A DNA stretch of 64,000 nt from Acidovorax_G lacteus. Its GTDB lineage: Bacteria; Pseudomonadota; Gammaproteobacteria; Burkholderiales; Burkholderiaceae_C. Position 1 is the first letter of the stretch. Every line of letters begins with the position of its first letter. This document shows, in pieces, positions 28,067-35,882 of this stretch. Where the stretch lies: contig NZ_BAABEX010000003.1 in NCBI RefSeq assembly GCF_039540375.1, forward strand, positions 62,001 to 126,000, read 5' to 3'. The translations under genes were made by a program, and so were the position numbers. The notes below the pieces were generated by a model, which saw only the letters and a list, made by a program, of their open reading frames with translations, did no database searches and was not told where the DNA came from.

Positions 28067-28431
28067 ATGGGTCCGGCAGGCTGGCGAACACGCGCAGACA
28101 CCCCCCGGCGCAGTGAAGCAGCACGCGCGCCGGGCCGCACCCCGGGTTCGCCCACACCCTGCGGCGCGTCCCATGTCACACATGGTCGCCTGCGTCGGCG
28201 GCACAGCGGCATCACGGGCTGTGGCACAACAAACGGCTGCACAGCCCTTCGGGGCGTCTCCTGGGGCGCCACATCAGGAATTGCATCAAAACAGCCCGAA
28301 AACCAGCAAATTCGAGCACGACAAGATATCATTTTGATAGCAATATCATCGCACGAGAAGCACTGTGCCGATCACCGCGCAAGACCCGGGACCGCCGCCG
28401 CTGCGGGCCAGTCGCCCCGGTTCGAGAGGGC
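28067..28431. other. Intergenic region between convergent H1-like and PfkB genes
   Basis: About 365 bp without a convincing gene. A 96-codon plus-strand frame here is Arg/Ala/His-rich, starts inside the terminator and has no RBS. The only structure noted is the degenerate repeat near 28313-28343. Confidence 0.55.
28313..28343 (+). repeat. Degenerate copy of the palindromic repeat
   Basis: GAGCACGA followed by TATCATTTTGATAGCAA resembles the right arm plus tail of the family with several substitutions. The left arm is missing. Probably an eroded copy. Confidence 0.45.
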
Positions 28432-29337
28432 TCAGGCCTGCTGGGCCAGCGCAGCGGGCACGGTGTAGTTCTGCGGCCCGCGCTCGGCGATCTTGAGGGC
28501 CCCCAGGGCATTGCCCAGCCGCGCGCAGCGGGCCAGGTCCCAGCCCTGCTCCAGGCCCCAGAGCAGGCCGCCGCGCCAGGCGTCGCCGCAGCCCGTCGGG
28601 TCGACCACGGCCGCGGGCTGTGCGGGCGGCACCAGCGTGCGCTGGCCATCGGTCCAGACCTCGCAGCCCTGTCCGCCCAGCGTGACCACCAGGCCGCGCA
28701 CCTTGCGCGACAGCGCCTCCAGCGACCAGCCGGTGCGGTCGCAGAGCATCTTGCCCTCGTAGTCGTTGACGGTGACCCAGCTGGCCTGTTCGACAAACCG
28801 TGCGAGCTCTTCGCCGTTGAACATGGGCAGGCCCTGCCCCGGGTCGAACACGAACGGAATGCCCAGCGCGGCCATCTGCTCGGCGTGCTGCAGCATGGCG
28901 TCGCGCCCGTCGGGGGCGATGATGCCCAGGCGGATGCTGCCGTCCTGCACCACCTGCAGCGTGTGCGCGTGCATCATCGCACCGGGGTGGAAGGCCGTGA
29001 TCTGGTTGTTGTCGCGATCGGTCATGATCATGGCCTGCGCGGTGTAAGTGGCGTCGGTGCGGCCCACGTGCTGGGTGCGGATGCCCAGCGCCTGCAGACG
29101 CTGCACGTAGGCGTCGCCATCGGTGCCGAGCATGGCCATGGGCACGGGGTCACCGCCCAGTTGCTTGAGGCTGTAGGCGATGTTGCCCGCGCAGCCGCCG
29201 AAGTCGCGGCGCAGCGAGGGCACGAGAAAGGACACGTTGAGGATGTGCAGCTGGTCGGGCAGGATCTGCTCGGCAAAGCGGCCCTCGAAAGTCATGATGG
29301 TGTCGAACGCAAGCGATCCGCAGATGAGGGCAGCCAT
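28432..29337 (-). CDS. PfkB-family carbohydrate/adenosine kinase
   Basis: 301 aa ribokinase-fold kinase. The N-terminal signature FGGCAGNIAYSLKQLGGDP lies at about 46-64. The C-terminal signature DPTGCGDAWRGG at about 246-257 contains the catalytic Asp and anion hole. FNGEELARFVEQASWVTVNDYEG between them is typical of the family. The substrate (adenosine versus a sugar) cannot be fixed. The start is the ATG before AALICGSLAFDT. The DUF3426 gene lies 32 bp upstream on the same strand, so they may be co-transcribed. Confidence 0.88.
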   Translation of the reverse strand: MAALICGSLAFDTIMTFEGRFAEQILPDQLHILNVSFLVPSLRRDFGGCAGNIAYSLKQLGGDPVPMAMLGTDGDAYVQRLQALGIRTQHVGRTDATYTAQAMIMTDRDNNQITAFHPGAMMHAHTLQVVQDGSIRLGIIAPDGRDAMLQHAEQMAALGIPFVFDPGQGLPMFNGEELARFVEQASWVTVNDYEGKMLCDRTGWSLEALSRKVRGLVVTLGGQGCEVWTDGQRTLVPPAQPAAVVDPTGCGDAWRGGLLWGLEQGWDLARCARLGNALGALKIAERGPQNYTVPAALAQQA

Positions 29338-29369
29338 GTGGGGGCAATCGGTTGGAAGGTTGAAAAAGC

Positions 29370-31151
29370 TCAGGGATAGAACACGAGCATGCGGTAGCCA
29401 GCCACGCGCGCACCGCCCGTGGTGACCACCACGCCGACGGACGCATTCCACTCGCCGCGCGCAGGCAGTTCGGGCGGGGCAAGCATGTCCTGCGGCGTCA
29501 GCACCTTGCGCAGCACGGGCTGGTCTTGCGCATCGGTGAGCGTGAGCTCGATGGCGGGCGTGGCCACCGGATGGGTGGCACGGTTCTTCACGGCCATCGC
29601 AAGCTGGTAGCTGTCGCCCCGGCCCTTGGTGAACGAGGAACTGTCGATGACCACGGCGTTGATGTCGCGCAGCGGCTCGATCTGGCAGCCCAGCGGCTCG
29701 CACAAGGCCTGCAACCAAGGGCGCGTGCGCGGGTCGAGCGCTGCGATGCGGTCCCGCTCCTGCACGGCGATCTGACCCGCCAGCAGGGTGGCCAGCGACA
29801 GGCCGACCAGGCCCAGCACCAGCCGCACCAACGGCCGCCGCCAGAAGGCCTGGCGGCGGGCTGCGCGGACAAAACCCACGTCTACGGCCTCATCCGGGCT
29901 CTCGGCGGGCTCGGCGTCCTCGGTGGCCGCATCGGCCTCGCGGCGGCGTTTGCGCCGTGAAGCGCCGGCGCTCTGGGCGCTGGCTTCGGGCGGTGGGTCG
30001 TCGGGCACCAAACCCTCTGCCGCGGTCACGCTGTCGCTGTGCAACGCAGGGGCGGCGGCGGCCAGCAGGTCTGCCGATGCGCTCTCGTCCTGCGCGCGCC
30101 CCAACGACTCGGCCGGGCCGGGTGCTTTCGGCTGCGGCTGCGGCTGCGGCTGCGGCTGCGCATCATGCACCGGGGCAGCCGGGCGCGACGGCTCGGGCGG
30201 CGGTGGCGTCACCAGAGGCGCTGCTGCCATCTGTCGGCGGGCGGCAGCGGACTCCGGTGTGGGCGCCAGTTCGGGCATTTCAATCGGCGGCAGCGGCTCC
30301 AGATCGGCCGGTGGCTGCCAGCGGCTTGCAGGGGCCTGCGCCACAGGGGACGTATCGACGGGCGGGGCCACCGTGGGCAGTGCGGGAACTTCGGGGACGA
30401 CCGGCAGCGCCACCGACACTGGTGCCGGGCCTGGGGTTGGGGCCGGAGCGGGTTCGGGCACCCTGCTCCTGGCGGATGGCGTTGCGACCGCCGGTGAACG
30501 CGCGGGCGTCGAGTCGGCAGATGGCACCGCAGGCGGCAACGATGCCGGAGCTGGAACCGGTGCCAGGGGGCCGGGCGGCAGGGCCGAACTCGGCAGGCTG
30601 CGGGGCAGGCCCTGGTCGCGCCACGGGTCGCGCGACGCTGGGGCGAGGGTCCACGCAGGCTCACTGGCCAGCGGGGGGGCCCCCTTGGCCAGATAGGCCG
30701 GAATCTCGGCCGGCGCGGGCGCAGCAGTGGGGCGGGGCGCAGCCGCTGCATCGGTCACCGCACGCGCCGATACGGTGGGTGCTGTGGGTGCCGATGCAGC
30801 AGAAGCAGCCGGGGCGACAGGCGCCACCGGGGCCTGCCGAGGCACCGTGTCGCTGGCGGCCGGGGCAGCCAACGGCTGTGACAAGGTGACCCCTGGCGCG
30901 CGTGGCACGGCACTGCGCGCAGCAGGCGTAGCTGTCGGGGTGGCAGCTGGGGTGGCGGTGGCTCTACCGTCGGTGCGGCCCAAGGGCATCGATGGCAGCA
31001 GATCGGGCTGCGCGGGCACCATGAGATGGGCCACGGCATCGAACACCTGCTTGCATTGGCCGCAGCGCACCCAGCCTTCGGAAATGCGCAGCTGGTCGGG
31101 GACGACCTTGAATTGCGTGGCGCACGCCGGGCAGCGGGTGATCTGGCTCAT
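29370..31151 (-). CDS. DUF3426 zinc-ribbon membrane protein
   Basis: 593 aa. A zinc ribbon with four cysteines (CPAC at 7-10, CGQC at 30-33) in ITRCPACATQFKVVPDQLR opens the protein. About 380 residues of low-complexity Pro/Ala/Ser sequence follow. One membrane span (LVRLVLGLVGLSLATLLAG, near 440) leads to a C-terminal DUF3426 domain ending GYRMLVFYP. The topology suggests a cytoplasmic zinc ribbon and a periplasmic C-terminal domain. Function unknown. It sits 54 bp downstream of prmA, as is common in betaproteobacteria. Confidence 0.9.
   Translation of the reverse strand: MSQITRCPACATQFKVVPDQLRISEGWVRCGQCKQVFDAVAHLMVPAQPDLLPSMPLGRTDGRATATPAATPTATPAARSAVPRAPGVTLSQPLAAPAASDTVPRQAPVAPVAPAASAASAPTAPTVSARAVTDAAAAPRPTAAPAPAEIPAYLAKGAPPLASEPAWTLAPASRDPWRDQGLPRSLPSSALPPGPLAPVPAPASLPPAVPSADSTPARSPAVATPSARSRVPEPAPAPTPGPAPVSVALPVVPEVPALPTVAPPVDTSPVAQAPASRWQPPADLEPLPPIEMPELAPTPESAAARRQMAAAPLVTPPPPEPSRPAAPVHDAQPQPQPQPQPKAPGPAESLGRAQDESASADLLAAAAPALHSDSVTAAEGLVPDDPPPEASAQSAGASRRKRRREADAATEDAEPAESPDEAVDVGFVRAARRQAFWRRPLVRLVLGLVGLSLATLLAGQIAVQERDRIAALDPRTRPWLQALCEPLGCQIEPLRDINAVVIDSSSFTKGRGDSYQLAMAVKNRATHPVATPAIELTLTDAQDQPVLRKVLTPQDMLAPPELPARGEWNASVGVVVTTGGARVAGYRMLVFYP
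30130..30159 (+). repeat. (GGCTGC)5 hexanucleotide repeat in the DUF3426 gene
   Basis: Five exact GGCTGC units, read in the gene as alternating Gln-Pro. Being a multiple of three, copy-number change would alter linker length without a frameshift. Confidence 0.85.
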
Positions 31152-31205
31152 CGGCTCGGATTGTAGGAGCGCGCGAGCGCCAGCACGCCCCCGCGCACGC
31201 AGCGC

Positions 31206-32099
31206 TCAGCGCTGAGCGGTCATGAGGATCCAGCCGTCCTCGGAGTCGTGGACTTGCAGCGACACCCAGGGCGCGTAAGCCTGCTGCAGCTCCTCGGCCT
31301 GGCGCTCCAGGATGCCCGCGAGCACCAGGTGGCCGCCAGCATGCACATGGGCGCACAACAGCGGCGCCAGCACCTTGAGCGGCGTGGCCAGGATGTTGGC
31401 CAGCACCACGGCGTATTCGCCCTGGGCCAGATCGGGCAGGCCGGTGCGCATCTGCACCCCGTTGGCATCGGCATTGCGCGCGGCCGATTCGACCGCCGCC
31501 GGGTCGATGTCCACCGCATCGATCTGCGTGGCACCGTGCTTGGCCGCCCCGATGGCGAGGATGCCCGAGCCGCAGCCGTAGTCGAGCACACGGCCCCAGG
31601 TGCCATCGGCCACGGGCGTGTGCCGGGCAATCCAGCGCAGGCACATGCGTGTGGTTGGGTGCGTGCCGGTGCCGAAGGCCAAGCCCGGGTCGAGCCGGAT
31701 GCTGCGTGTGGCCCCGGCGGGCAGTTCGTGCCAGGTGGGCACGATCCAGAAGCTGGGCGTGATCTCCACCGGCGCAAACTGCGACTGCGTGAGCCGCACC
31801 CAGTCCTCATCGGGCACGCGTGTGAGTGCCACCACCGCGCAGTCGGCAAAGAAATCCTGCAGCACCAGCAAGTTGCGCGCCTCGGTGGCGGCCTCTTCGG
31901 TGGGGAACAGCGCCACCACGCGGCTGCGCTGCCAGCCCTCTTTGGGCGGGGGCATGCCGGGCTCGCCGAACAGGGCCTGCTCGGCCTCGGTCTGGGCGTC
32001 GGCGTCTTCCACCGAGACGCTCAGGGCGTCGAGCGCGTCGAGCGCGTCGCTTACGTCCTCGATGCGGGGCTCGGGGCACAGCAGGGTCAGTTCAAACAC
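31206..32099 (-). CDS. prmA: Ribosomal protein L11 methyltransferase PrmA
   Basis: 297 aa SAM-dependent methyltransferase that trimethylates L11. An N-terminal L11-recognition domain (LLCPEPRIEDVSDALDAL) leads to the Rossmann domain with the SAM motif LDYGCGSGILAIGAAKHG and catalytic-side motif LANILATPL. LDPGLAFGTGTHPTTRMCL is diagnostic. It starts 76 bp after accC, but a strong terminator lies in between, so it probably has its own promoter or relies on read-through. Confidence 0.96.
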   Translation of the reverse strand: MFELTLLCPEPRIEDVSDALDALDALSVSVEDADAQTEAEQALFGEPGMPPPKEGWQRSRVVALFPTEEAATEARNLLVLQDFFADCAVVALTRVPDEDWVRLTQSQFAPVEITPSFWIVPTWHELPAGATRSIRLDPGLAFGTGTHPTTRMCLRWIARHTPVADGTWGRVLDYGCGSGILAIGAAKHGATQIDAVDIDPAAVESAARNADANGVQMRTGLPDLAQGEYAVVLANILATPLKVLAPLLCAHVHAGGHLVLAGILERQAEELQQAYAPWVSLQVHDSEDGWILMTAQR

Positions 32100-32119
32100 G
32101 GGCAGGTCCTTGGAGGGGC

Positions 32120-32159
32120 AAAAAACAAAAGGCGGGCACCCCGGGTGCAGGGGCCCGCC
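32120..32159 (-). terminator. Intrinsic terminator between accC and prmA
   Basis: On the minus strand, stem GGCGGGC/GCCCGCC (32153-32159 and 32131-32137), with an additional inner CACCC/GGGTG pairing, is followed by TTTTGTTTTTT. It lies 17 bp after the accC stop. Confidence 0.9.
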
Positions 32160-32175
32160 AGCGCCAGTCAGAACT

Positions 32176-33525
32176 TTAGCGCTTGTGCTGCGACAGCCAC
32201 TCTTCCAGGTAGTGGATGTTGGTGCCGCCCGCGATGAACTTGGCGTCCACCATCAGCTCGCGGTGCAGCGGCACATTGGTGTTGATGCCTTCGATCACCG
32301 TTTCGGACAACGCCGTGCGCATGCGGGCCAGCGCCTGCTCGCGCGTGTCGCCGTGCACGATGAGCTTGCCGATCATCGAGTCGTAGTTGGGCGGCACAAA
32401 GTAGTTGGTGTAGGCGTGCGAATCGACGCGCACCCCGGGGCCGCCCGGCGCGTGCCACATGGTGATGCGGCCCGGCGAGGGAATGAACTTGTACGGGTCT
32501 TCGGCGTTGATGCGGCACTCGATCGCATGGCCGCGGATTTCGATCTGGCGCTGGGTGAAGGGCAGCTTCTCGCCCGCAGCCACCATGATCTGCGTCTTCA
32601 CGATGTCGACGCCGGTGATCCATTCCGTCACCGGATGCTCCACCTGCACGCGGGTGTTCATCTCGATGAAGTAGAACTCGCCGTTCTCGTACAGAAACTC
32701 GAACGTGCCCGCGCCGCGGTAGCCGATCTTCTTGCAGGCCGCCACGCAGCGCTCGCCGATCTTCTCGATCAGCTTGCGCGGAATGCCCGGGGCCGGAGCC
32801 TCTTCGATCACCTTCTGGTGGCGGCGCTGCATGGAGCAGTCGCGCTCGCCCAGGTACACGGCGTTGCGGTGCTTGTCGGCCAGCACCTGGATCTCGATGT
32901 GGCGCGGGTTCTGGAGAAACTTCTCCATGTACACCGCCGGATTGCCGAACGCCGCCCCGGCCTCGGCCTTGGTCATCTGCACGGCATTGACCAGCGCGGC
33001 CTCGGTGTGCACCACACGCATGCCGCGGCCACCGCCGCCGCCGGCGGCCTTGATGATCACCGGGTAGCCCACGGCCTTGGCAATGCGGCGGATCTGCACC
33101 GGATCGTCGGGCAGTTCACCATCCGAACCCGGCACGCAGGGCACGCCCGCACGGATCATGGCCTGCTTGGCCGAGACTTTGTCGCCCATGATGCGAATCG
33201 ACTCGGGCGTGGGGCCAATGAACTGGAAGCCGCTCTTTTCCACGCGCTCGGCAAAGTCGGCGTTCTCCGAGAGGAAGCCGTAACCGGGGTGGATGGCTTC
33301 GGCATCGGTCACCTCGGCCGCCGAGATGATGGCGGGCATGTTGAGGTAGGACAGCGGGGAAGGCGCAGGGCCGATGCACACCGCCTCTTCGGCGAGCTTG
33401 ACGTATTTGGCGTCGCGATCGGCCTCGGAATACACCATCACGGCCTTGATGCCGAGTTCTCGGCAGGCGCGCTGGATGCGGAGGGCGATTTCGCCGCGGT
33501 TGGCGACCAGGATCTTCTTAAACAT
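32176..33525 (-). CDS. accC: Acetyl-CoA carboxylase biotin carboxylase subunit
   Basis: 449 aa ATP-grasp enzyme that carboxylates biotin on AccB, the first step of fatty acid synthesis. The N-terminus MFKKILVANRGEIALRI, the glycine-rich ATP loop KAAGGGGGRGMRVV, the catalytic region EHPVTEWITGVD and RGHAIECRINAEDP are all intact. GAGG lies 6 nt before the ATG. Its start codon overlaps the stop of a small upstream ORF by 8 nt and lies in a duplicated segment, so initiation may be coupled to that ORF. Confidence 0.98.
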   Translation of the reverse strand: MFKKILVANRGEIALRIQRACRELGIKAVMVYSEADRDAKYVKLAEEAVCIGPAPSPLSYLNMPAIISAAEVTDAEAIHPGYGFLSENADFAERVEKSGFQFIGPTPESIRIMGDKVSAKQAMIRAGVPCVPGSDGELPDDPVQIRRIAKAVGYPVIIKAAGGGGGRGMRVVHTEAALVNAVQMTKAEAGAAFGNPAVYMEKFLQNPRHIEIQVLADKHRNAVYLGERDCSMQRRHQKVIEEAPAPGIPRKLIEKIGERCVAACKKIGYRGAGTFEFLYENGEFYFIEMNTRVQVEHPVTEWITGVDIVKTQIMVAAGEKLPFTQRQIEIRGHAIECRINAEDPYKFIPSPGRITMWHAPGGPGVRVDSHAYTNYFVPPNYDSMIGKLIVHGDTREQALARMRTALSETVIEGINTNVPLHRELMVDAKFIAGGTNIHYLEEWLSQHKR

Positions 33526-33709
33526 AGGCTACCTCGCGGCTCATCGCCCGCACGCTGGCGCGTGCCAGTGCGATGTGCTTCGCCTTGCCCGGGGCAAGAA
33601 CGCCGCGGTTGGCGACCAGGATCTTCTTAAACATAGGCTACCTCGCGGCTCATCGCCCGCACGCTGGCGCGTGCCAGTGCGATGTGCTGTGCCTTGCCTG
33701 GGGCAAAAA
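33492..33709 (-). repeat. Two tandem 109-bp direct repeats spanning the accC start
   Basis: 33492-33600 and 33601-33709 match at 105 of 109 positions; all four differences fall in the last 21 bp of the unit. Each unit carries an accC-type start (GAGG, then ATGTTTAAGAAG and the first ten AccC codons). A third, diverged start (ATGTTTAAAAAG) lies at 33740. This is a recent tandem duplication of the accC 5' end plus its leader. Confidence 0.95.
33518..33634 (-). CDS. Small upstream ORF B of accC (38 codons)
   Basis: The first eleven residues (MFKKILVANRG) are the AccC N-terminus. It then continues VLAPGKAKHIALARAS and VRAMSREVAYV. GAGG precedes the ATG by 6 nt. Its TAA overlaps the accC ATG (TATGTTTAA), giving an 8-nt overlap. 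It arose from the 109-bp duplication and may be a coupled leader peptide or simply a by-product. Expression is inferred, not shown. Confidence 0.45.
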   Translation of the reverse strand: MFKKILVANRGVLAPGKAKHIALARASVRAMSREVAYV

Positions 33710-33740
33710 CACCAAGGACGACGAGATTCTTTTTAAACAT
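33627..33740 (-). CDS. Small upstream ORF C of accC (37 codons)
   Basis: Begins MFKKNLVVLGVFAPGKAQ and ends in the same sequence as ORF B (VRAMSREVAYV). Its stop overlaps the ORF B start by the same 8 nt. It may represent the original leader before duplication. No clear Shine-Dalgarno sequence is seen upstream of this first start. No protein family recognised. Confidence 0.4.
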   Translation of the reverse strand: MFKKNLVVLGVFAPGKAQHIALARASVRAMSREVAYV

Positions 33741-33823
33741 CGTGTATTTCACGGTTCGCCGCACAGTACGCGGCGCTTGAAAGCGGCACGACACCCTCCA
33801 GGGCCGCCGCGCAAGGGTCGCCC

Positions 33824-33902
33824 CGCCGCGCCGGCGGCGTCCCCCTTCCAGCAGGGCGCAGCCCTGCGGGAGAAGGGGGAAGCGCCGCAGGCGCTCAGGG
33901 GG
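33824..33902. repeat. GC-rich palindromic element between accB and accC
   Basis: Nested inverted repeats: CGCCGCG/CGGCG at the left, CCCCCTTC...GCAGGGC / GCCCTGC...GAAGGGGG in the middle (33841-33877), and AGCGCC/GGCGCT (33881-33895). No U-tract. It resembles GC-rich dispersed palindromes of Comamonadaceae genomes as I remember them. The remaining bases from 33741 to 33915 show no gene. The accB-accC gap totals 390 bp. Confidence 0.6.
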
Positions 33903-33915
33903 TAGCCTCCCTCAA

Positions 33916-34377
33916 TCACTCGATGATGAACAGCGGCTGACCGTATTCGACGGCTTGGCCGTTTTCACCCAGGATGCGCGTCACCGTGCCCGACTTGTCG
34001 GCTTCGATCTCGTTGAGGATCTTCATCGCTTCGATGATGCACAGGGTCTCGCCCTCTTTGACTTGGCTGCCGATCTCCACAAACGGCTTGGCTCCGGGGC
34101 TGGACGAGCGGTAGAACGTGCCCACCATGGGCGACTTGACCACATGGCCGCTGGGTGCGGCCGGGGCGGCGGCGGCCGGCGCTGGCAGGCCGGCCACCGG
34201 GGCGGCGACCGGCGCGGCAGCCGCGGCGGGGGCTGCAGGGGCTGCGACCACCTGCTGGACCACGGTGCCCGCGCTCTTGACGATGCGGACCTTGCCCTCG
34301 GCCTCGGTGATTTCCAGTTCGGAGACGTTCGACTCCGACACGAGGTCAATGAGGGTCTTGAGTTTTCGCAGATCCAT
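33916..34377 (-). CDS. accB: Acetyl-CoA carboxylase biotin carboxyl carrier protein
   Basis: 153 aa. N-terminal helix DLRKLKTLIDLVSESNVSELE, an Ala/Pro-rich flexible linker (about 50-75), then the biotinyl domain with the lysine acceptor in EAMKILNEIEAD. GGAG lies 5 nt before ATG 34377, favouring it over an in-frame ATG seven codons upstream. Partner of AccC, but the two genes are 390 bp apart instead of nearly adjacent, with duplicated small ORFs between. Confidence 0.97.
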   Translation of the reverse strand: MDLRKLKTLIDLVSESNVSELEITEAEGKVRIVKSAGTVVQQVVAAPAAPAAAAAPVAAPVAGLPAPAAAAPAAPSGHVVKSPMVGTFYRSSSPGAKPFVEIGSQVKEGETLCIIEAMKILNEIEADKSGTVTRILGENGQAVEYGQPLFIIE

Positions 34378-34537
34378 GGAAGCTCCAACGGCGTTCAAAT
34401 TGAATAGGGCGCGAATTTACTCCAATTTCGCCCTTTCGCCGCTTTCATGGATCAATTTTCACGAACTCCATTATCCCCAACAGGGGCATGCAGAGCCGCT
34501 GGACCACCGCCCGGCAGGGCCAGAGGCCCGATGAAAC

Positions 34538-35146
34538 TCAGCCTTTGGCCCAGACTTCGAGGTCTTTGGCAGTGACTTGGCCCATTTTACGGTCTTGGAT
34601 CTGCCCAGCCGCGTTGACCACCACCGTAAACGGCAGCCCGCCCGTCAGATTGCCCAACGAACGGCCCAGGTCGGTGCCCGATAGGCCCGCGAGGCCCACC
34701 GGAAAATCGAGCGGTAGCTTGGTCAGGAACTGGCGCACCGAGGAAGGCTGGTCAATCGCCAGGCCCACCACCTGCCAGCCGTGCGCGCTGTGCGTGCGGT
34801 AAAACGTGTTGAGCAGCGGCAGCTCGTCCACACAGGGCGGGCACCAGGTGGCCCAGAAGTTGATGAGCAGGGGCTTGCCGGCAAAGCGGCGCATGTCCAG
34901 CGTGCCGCCCTCAGGCGTGTCGAACTGCAGGCCCCAGAGCGCCTGTTCGGCCCCGGGGGCTACATCGTGGGGGCGGAACTTCCACCACGCGAACGACGCT
35001 CCGGCCAGGCCTGCCGCACCGGCCACCCCGGCAAACAGCAGGCGGCGGCGGCCGGCCGCAGGCGGCGTGGTACTTGGGCTTGCGGCCGGATCGGCGGCGG
35101 TGGCGTCGGACGAGGGGGACGGCGTAGGGGGCTGGGATGGGGTCAT
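34538..35146 (-). CDS. TlpA-like membrane-anchored thiol-disulfide oxidoreductase
   Basis: 202 aa. A disordered Ser/Pro/Ala N-terminus (1-32) precedes an Arg-flanked anchor (RRRLLFAGVAGAAGLAGASFAWW, about 33-55) and a periplasmic thioredoxin domain with FWATWCPPCVDELP (Cys about 102/105). Probably reduces disulfides in the periplasm, for example in cytochrome c maturation. The exact partner is unknown. Its ATG overlaps the stop of the upstream gene (ATGA). Nothing but 160 bp separates it from accB. Confidence 0.88.
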   Translation of the reverse strand: MTPSQPPTPSPSSDATAADPAASPSTTPPAAGRRRLLFAGVAGAAGLAGASFAWWKFRPHDVAPGAEQALWGLQFDTPEGGTLDMRRFAGKPLLINFWATWCPPCVDELPLLNTFYRTHSAHGWQVVGLAIDQPSSVRQFLTKLPLDFPVGLAGLSGTDLGRSLGNLTGGLPFTVVVNAAGQIQDRKMGQVTAKDLEVWAKG

Positions 35147-35739
35147 GGGGCAGGTTCCTCCAACAGGCGGCGTACGGCCGCCAGGTCGCCCCGCGGCGTG
35201 CGGCCCTGGGTGTCGGGGCGCAGCGCACCGCGCAGGTCGTCCAGGTCGTACACCATCAGGTGCACGCCGATCATCTCCTGCAGGGGGCGCGACAGGCTCG
35301 ACAAGCTCAGGGCCTCGACCGACTCGCCATGGAAGCCGGTCACGGTGCGGGGTTCATAGTCGACATGGTGGTCGATCAGCGCAATCTCTGCCGACTTGGG
35401 GTCATCGCAGAAGAGCTGGATGTGGATGTCCGAGCGCCGGGTGGCCGTGCCATGCCACACCGCGCCGGCCAGATGCGGGCGAAACGCCTGCATGCGCTCC
35501 ATCCATACCAGCGCCAGCTCGCGCAGGGCGCGCAACTCGGCAGGCTGGGTGTCGGCGCAGAACAGCCCGATGTATTCGCGCACCGCGGCTTCCACGGTGT
35601 CGTTGTCGGGCAAGGCGGTGCGCGCAGGCAGGCCGAGGTCGCGCAGCGCGCGGCGCTTGGCAGGCCCCCACTCCAGCCCCTCCTCCACGATCAGACGGGC
35701 GGCGGCATGGGCGATTTCGTCGGCGGCAGAGGCAGGCAT
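35143..35739 (-). CDS. Conserved protein of unknown function upstream of the TlpA-like gene
   Basis: 198 aa, soluble, no signal peptide. N-terminal helical half (ADEIAHAAARLIVEEGLEWGPAKRRALRDLGL). The central GAVWHGTATRRSDIHIQLFCDD weakly recalls a minimal nucleotidyltransferase core, without a full catalytic triad that I can point to. C-terminal half LQEMIGVHLMVYDLDDLRGAL. The start is the ATG before PASAADEI. Co-translated with the TlpA-like gene (4-bp overlap) and divergent from mpl. Confidence 0.72.
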   Translation of the reverse strand: MPASAADEIAHAAARLIVEEGLEWGPAKRRALRDLGLPARTALPDNDTVEAAVREYIGLFCADTQPAELRALRELALVWMERMQAFRPHLAGAVWHGTATRRSDIHIQLFCDDPKSAEIALIDHHVDYEPRTVTGFHGESVEALSLSSLSRPLQEMIGVHLMVYDLDDLRGALRPDTQGRTPRGDLAAVRRLLEEPAP

Positions 35740-35805
35740 GGCGGGCACTCGGGCAAACCCGCATTGTGGCCGGGTGCGCCGGGGCACCGGCACCACCCGG
35801 CCGGT

Positions 35806-35854
35806 TACTATCAGTTTGATAGCTGCTCGTGCTTATAAAATAAGCACGAGCAGC
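35806..35854 (-). repeat. Dispersed palindromic repeat, copy 4 (inverted)
   Basis: Minus-strand reading: CTGCTCGTGCTTA arm, loop, TAAGCACGAGCAGC arm, tail TATCAAACTGATAGTAA. It lies in the 143-bp divergent region before mpl, ending 28 bp from its start codon, so it must be part of the mpl 5' region. Confidence 0.88.
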
Positions 35855-35882
35855 CTGTTTGAGGCCCAACCGGACACCACCA

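Noticed and set aside
28047..28337. 96-codon plus-strand frame after the H1-like gene
   Set aside because: Starts inside the terminator stem, has no RBS, and the protein is Arg/His/Ala/Pro-rich without hydrophobic core. Likely chance.
33518..33740. Reading the accB-accC gap as an assembly error only
   Set aside because: The two 109-bp copies differ at four positions and a third diverged start exists, so they are not identical duplicates as a simple misassembly would give. Confirmation by reads is still needed.
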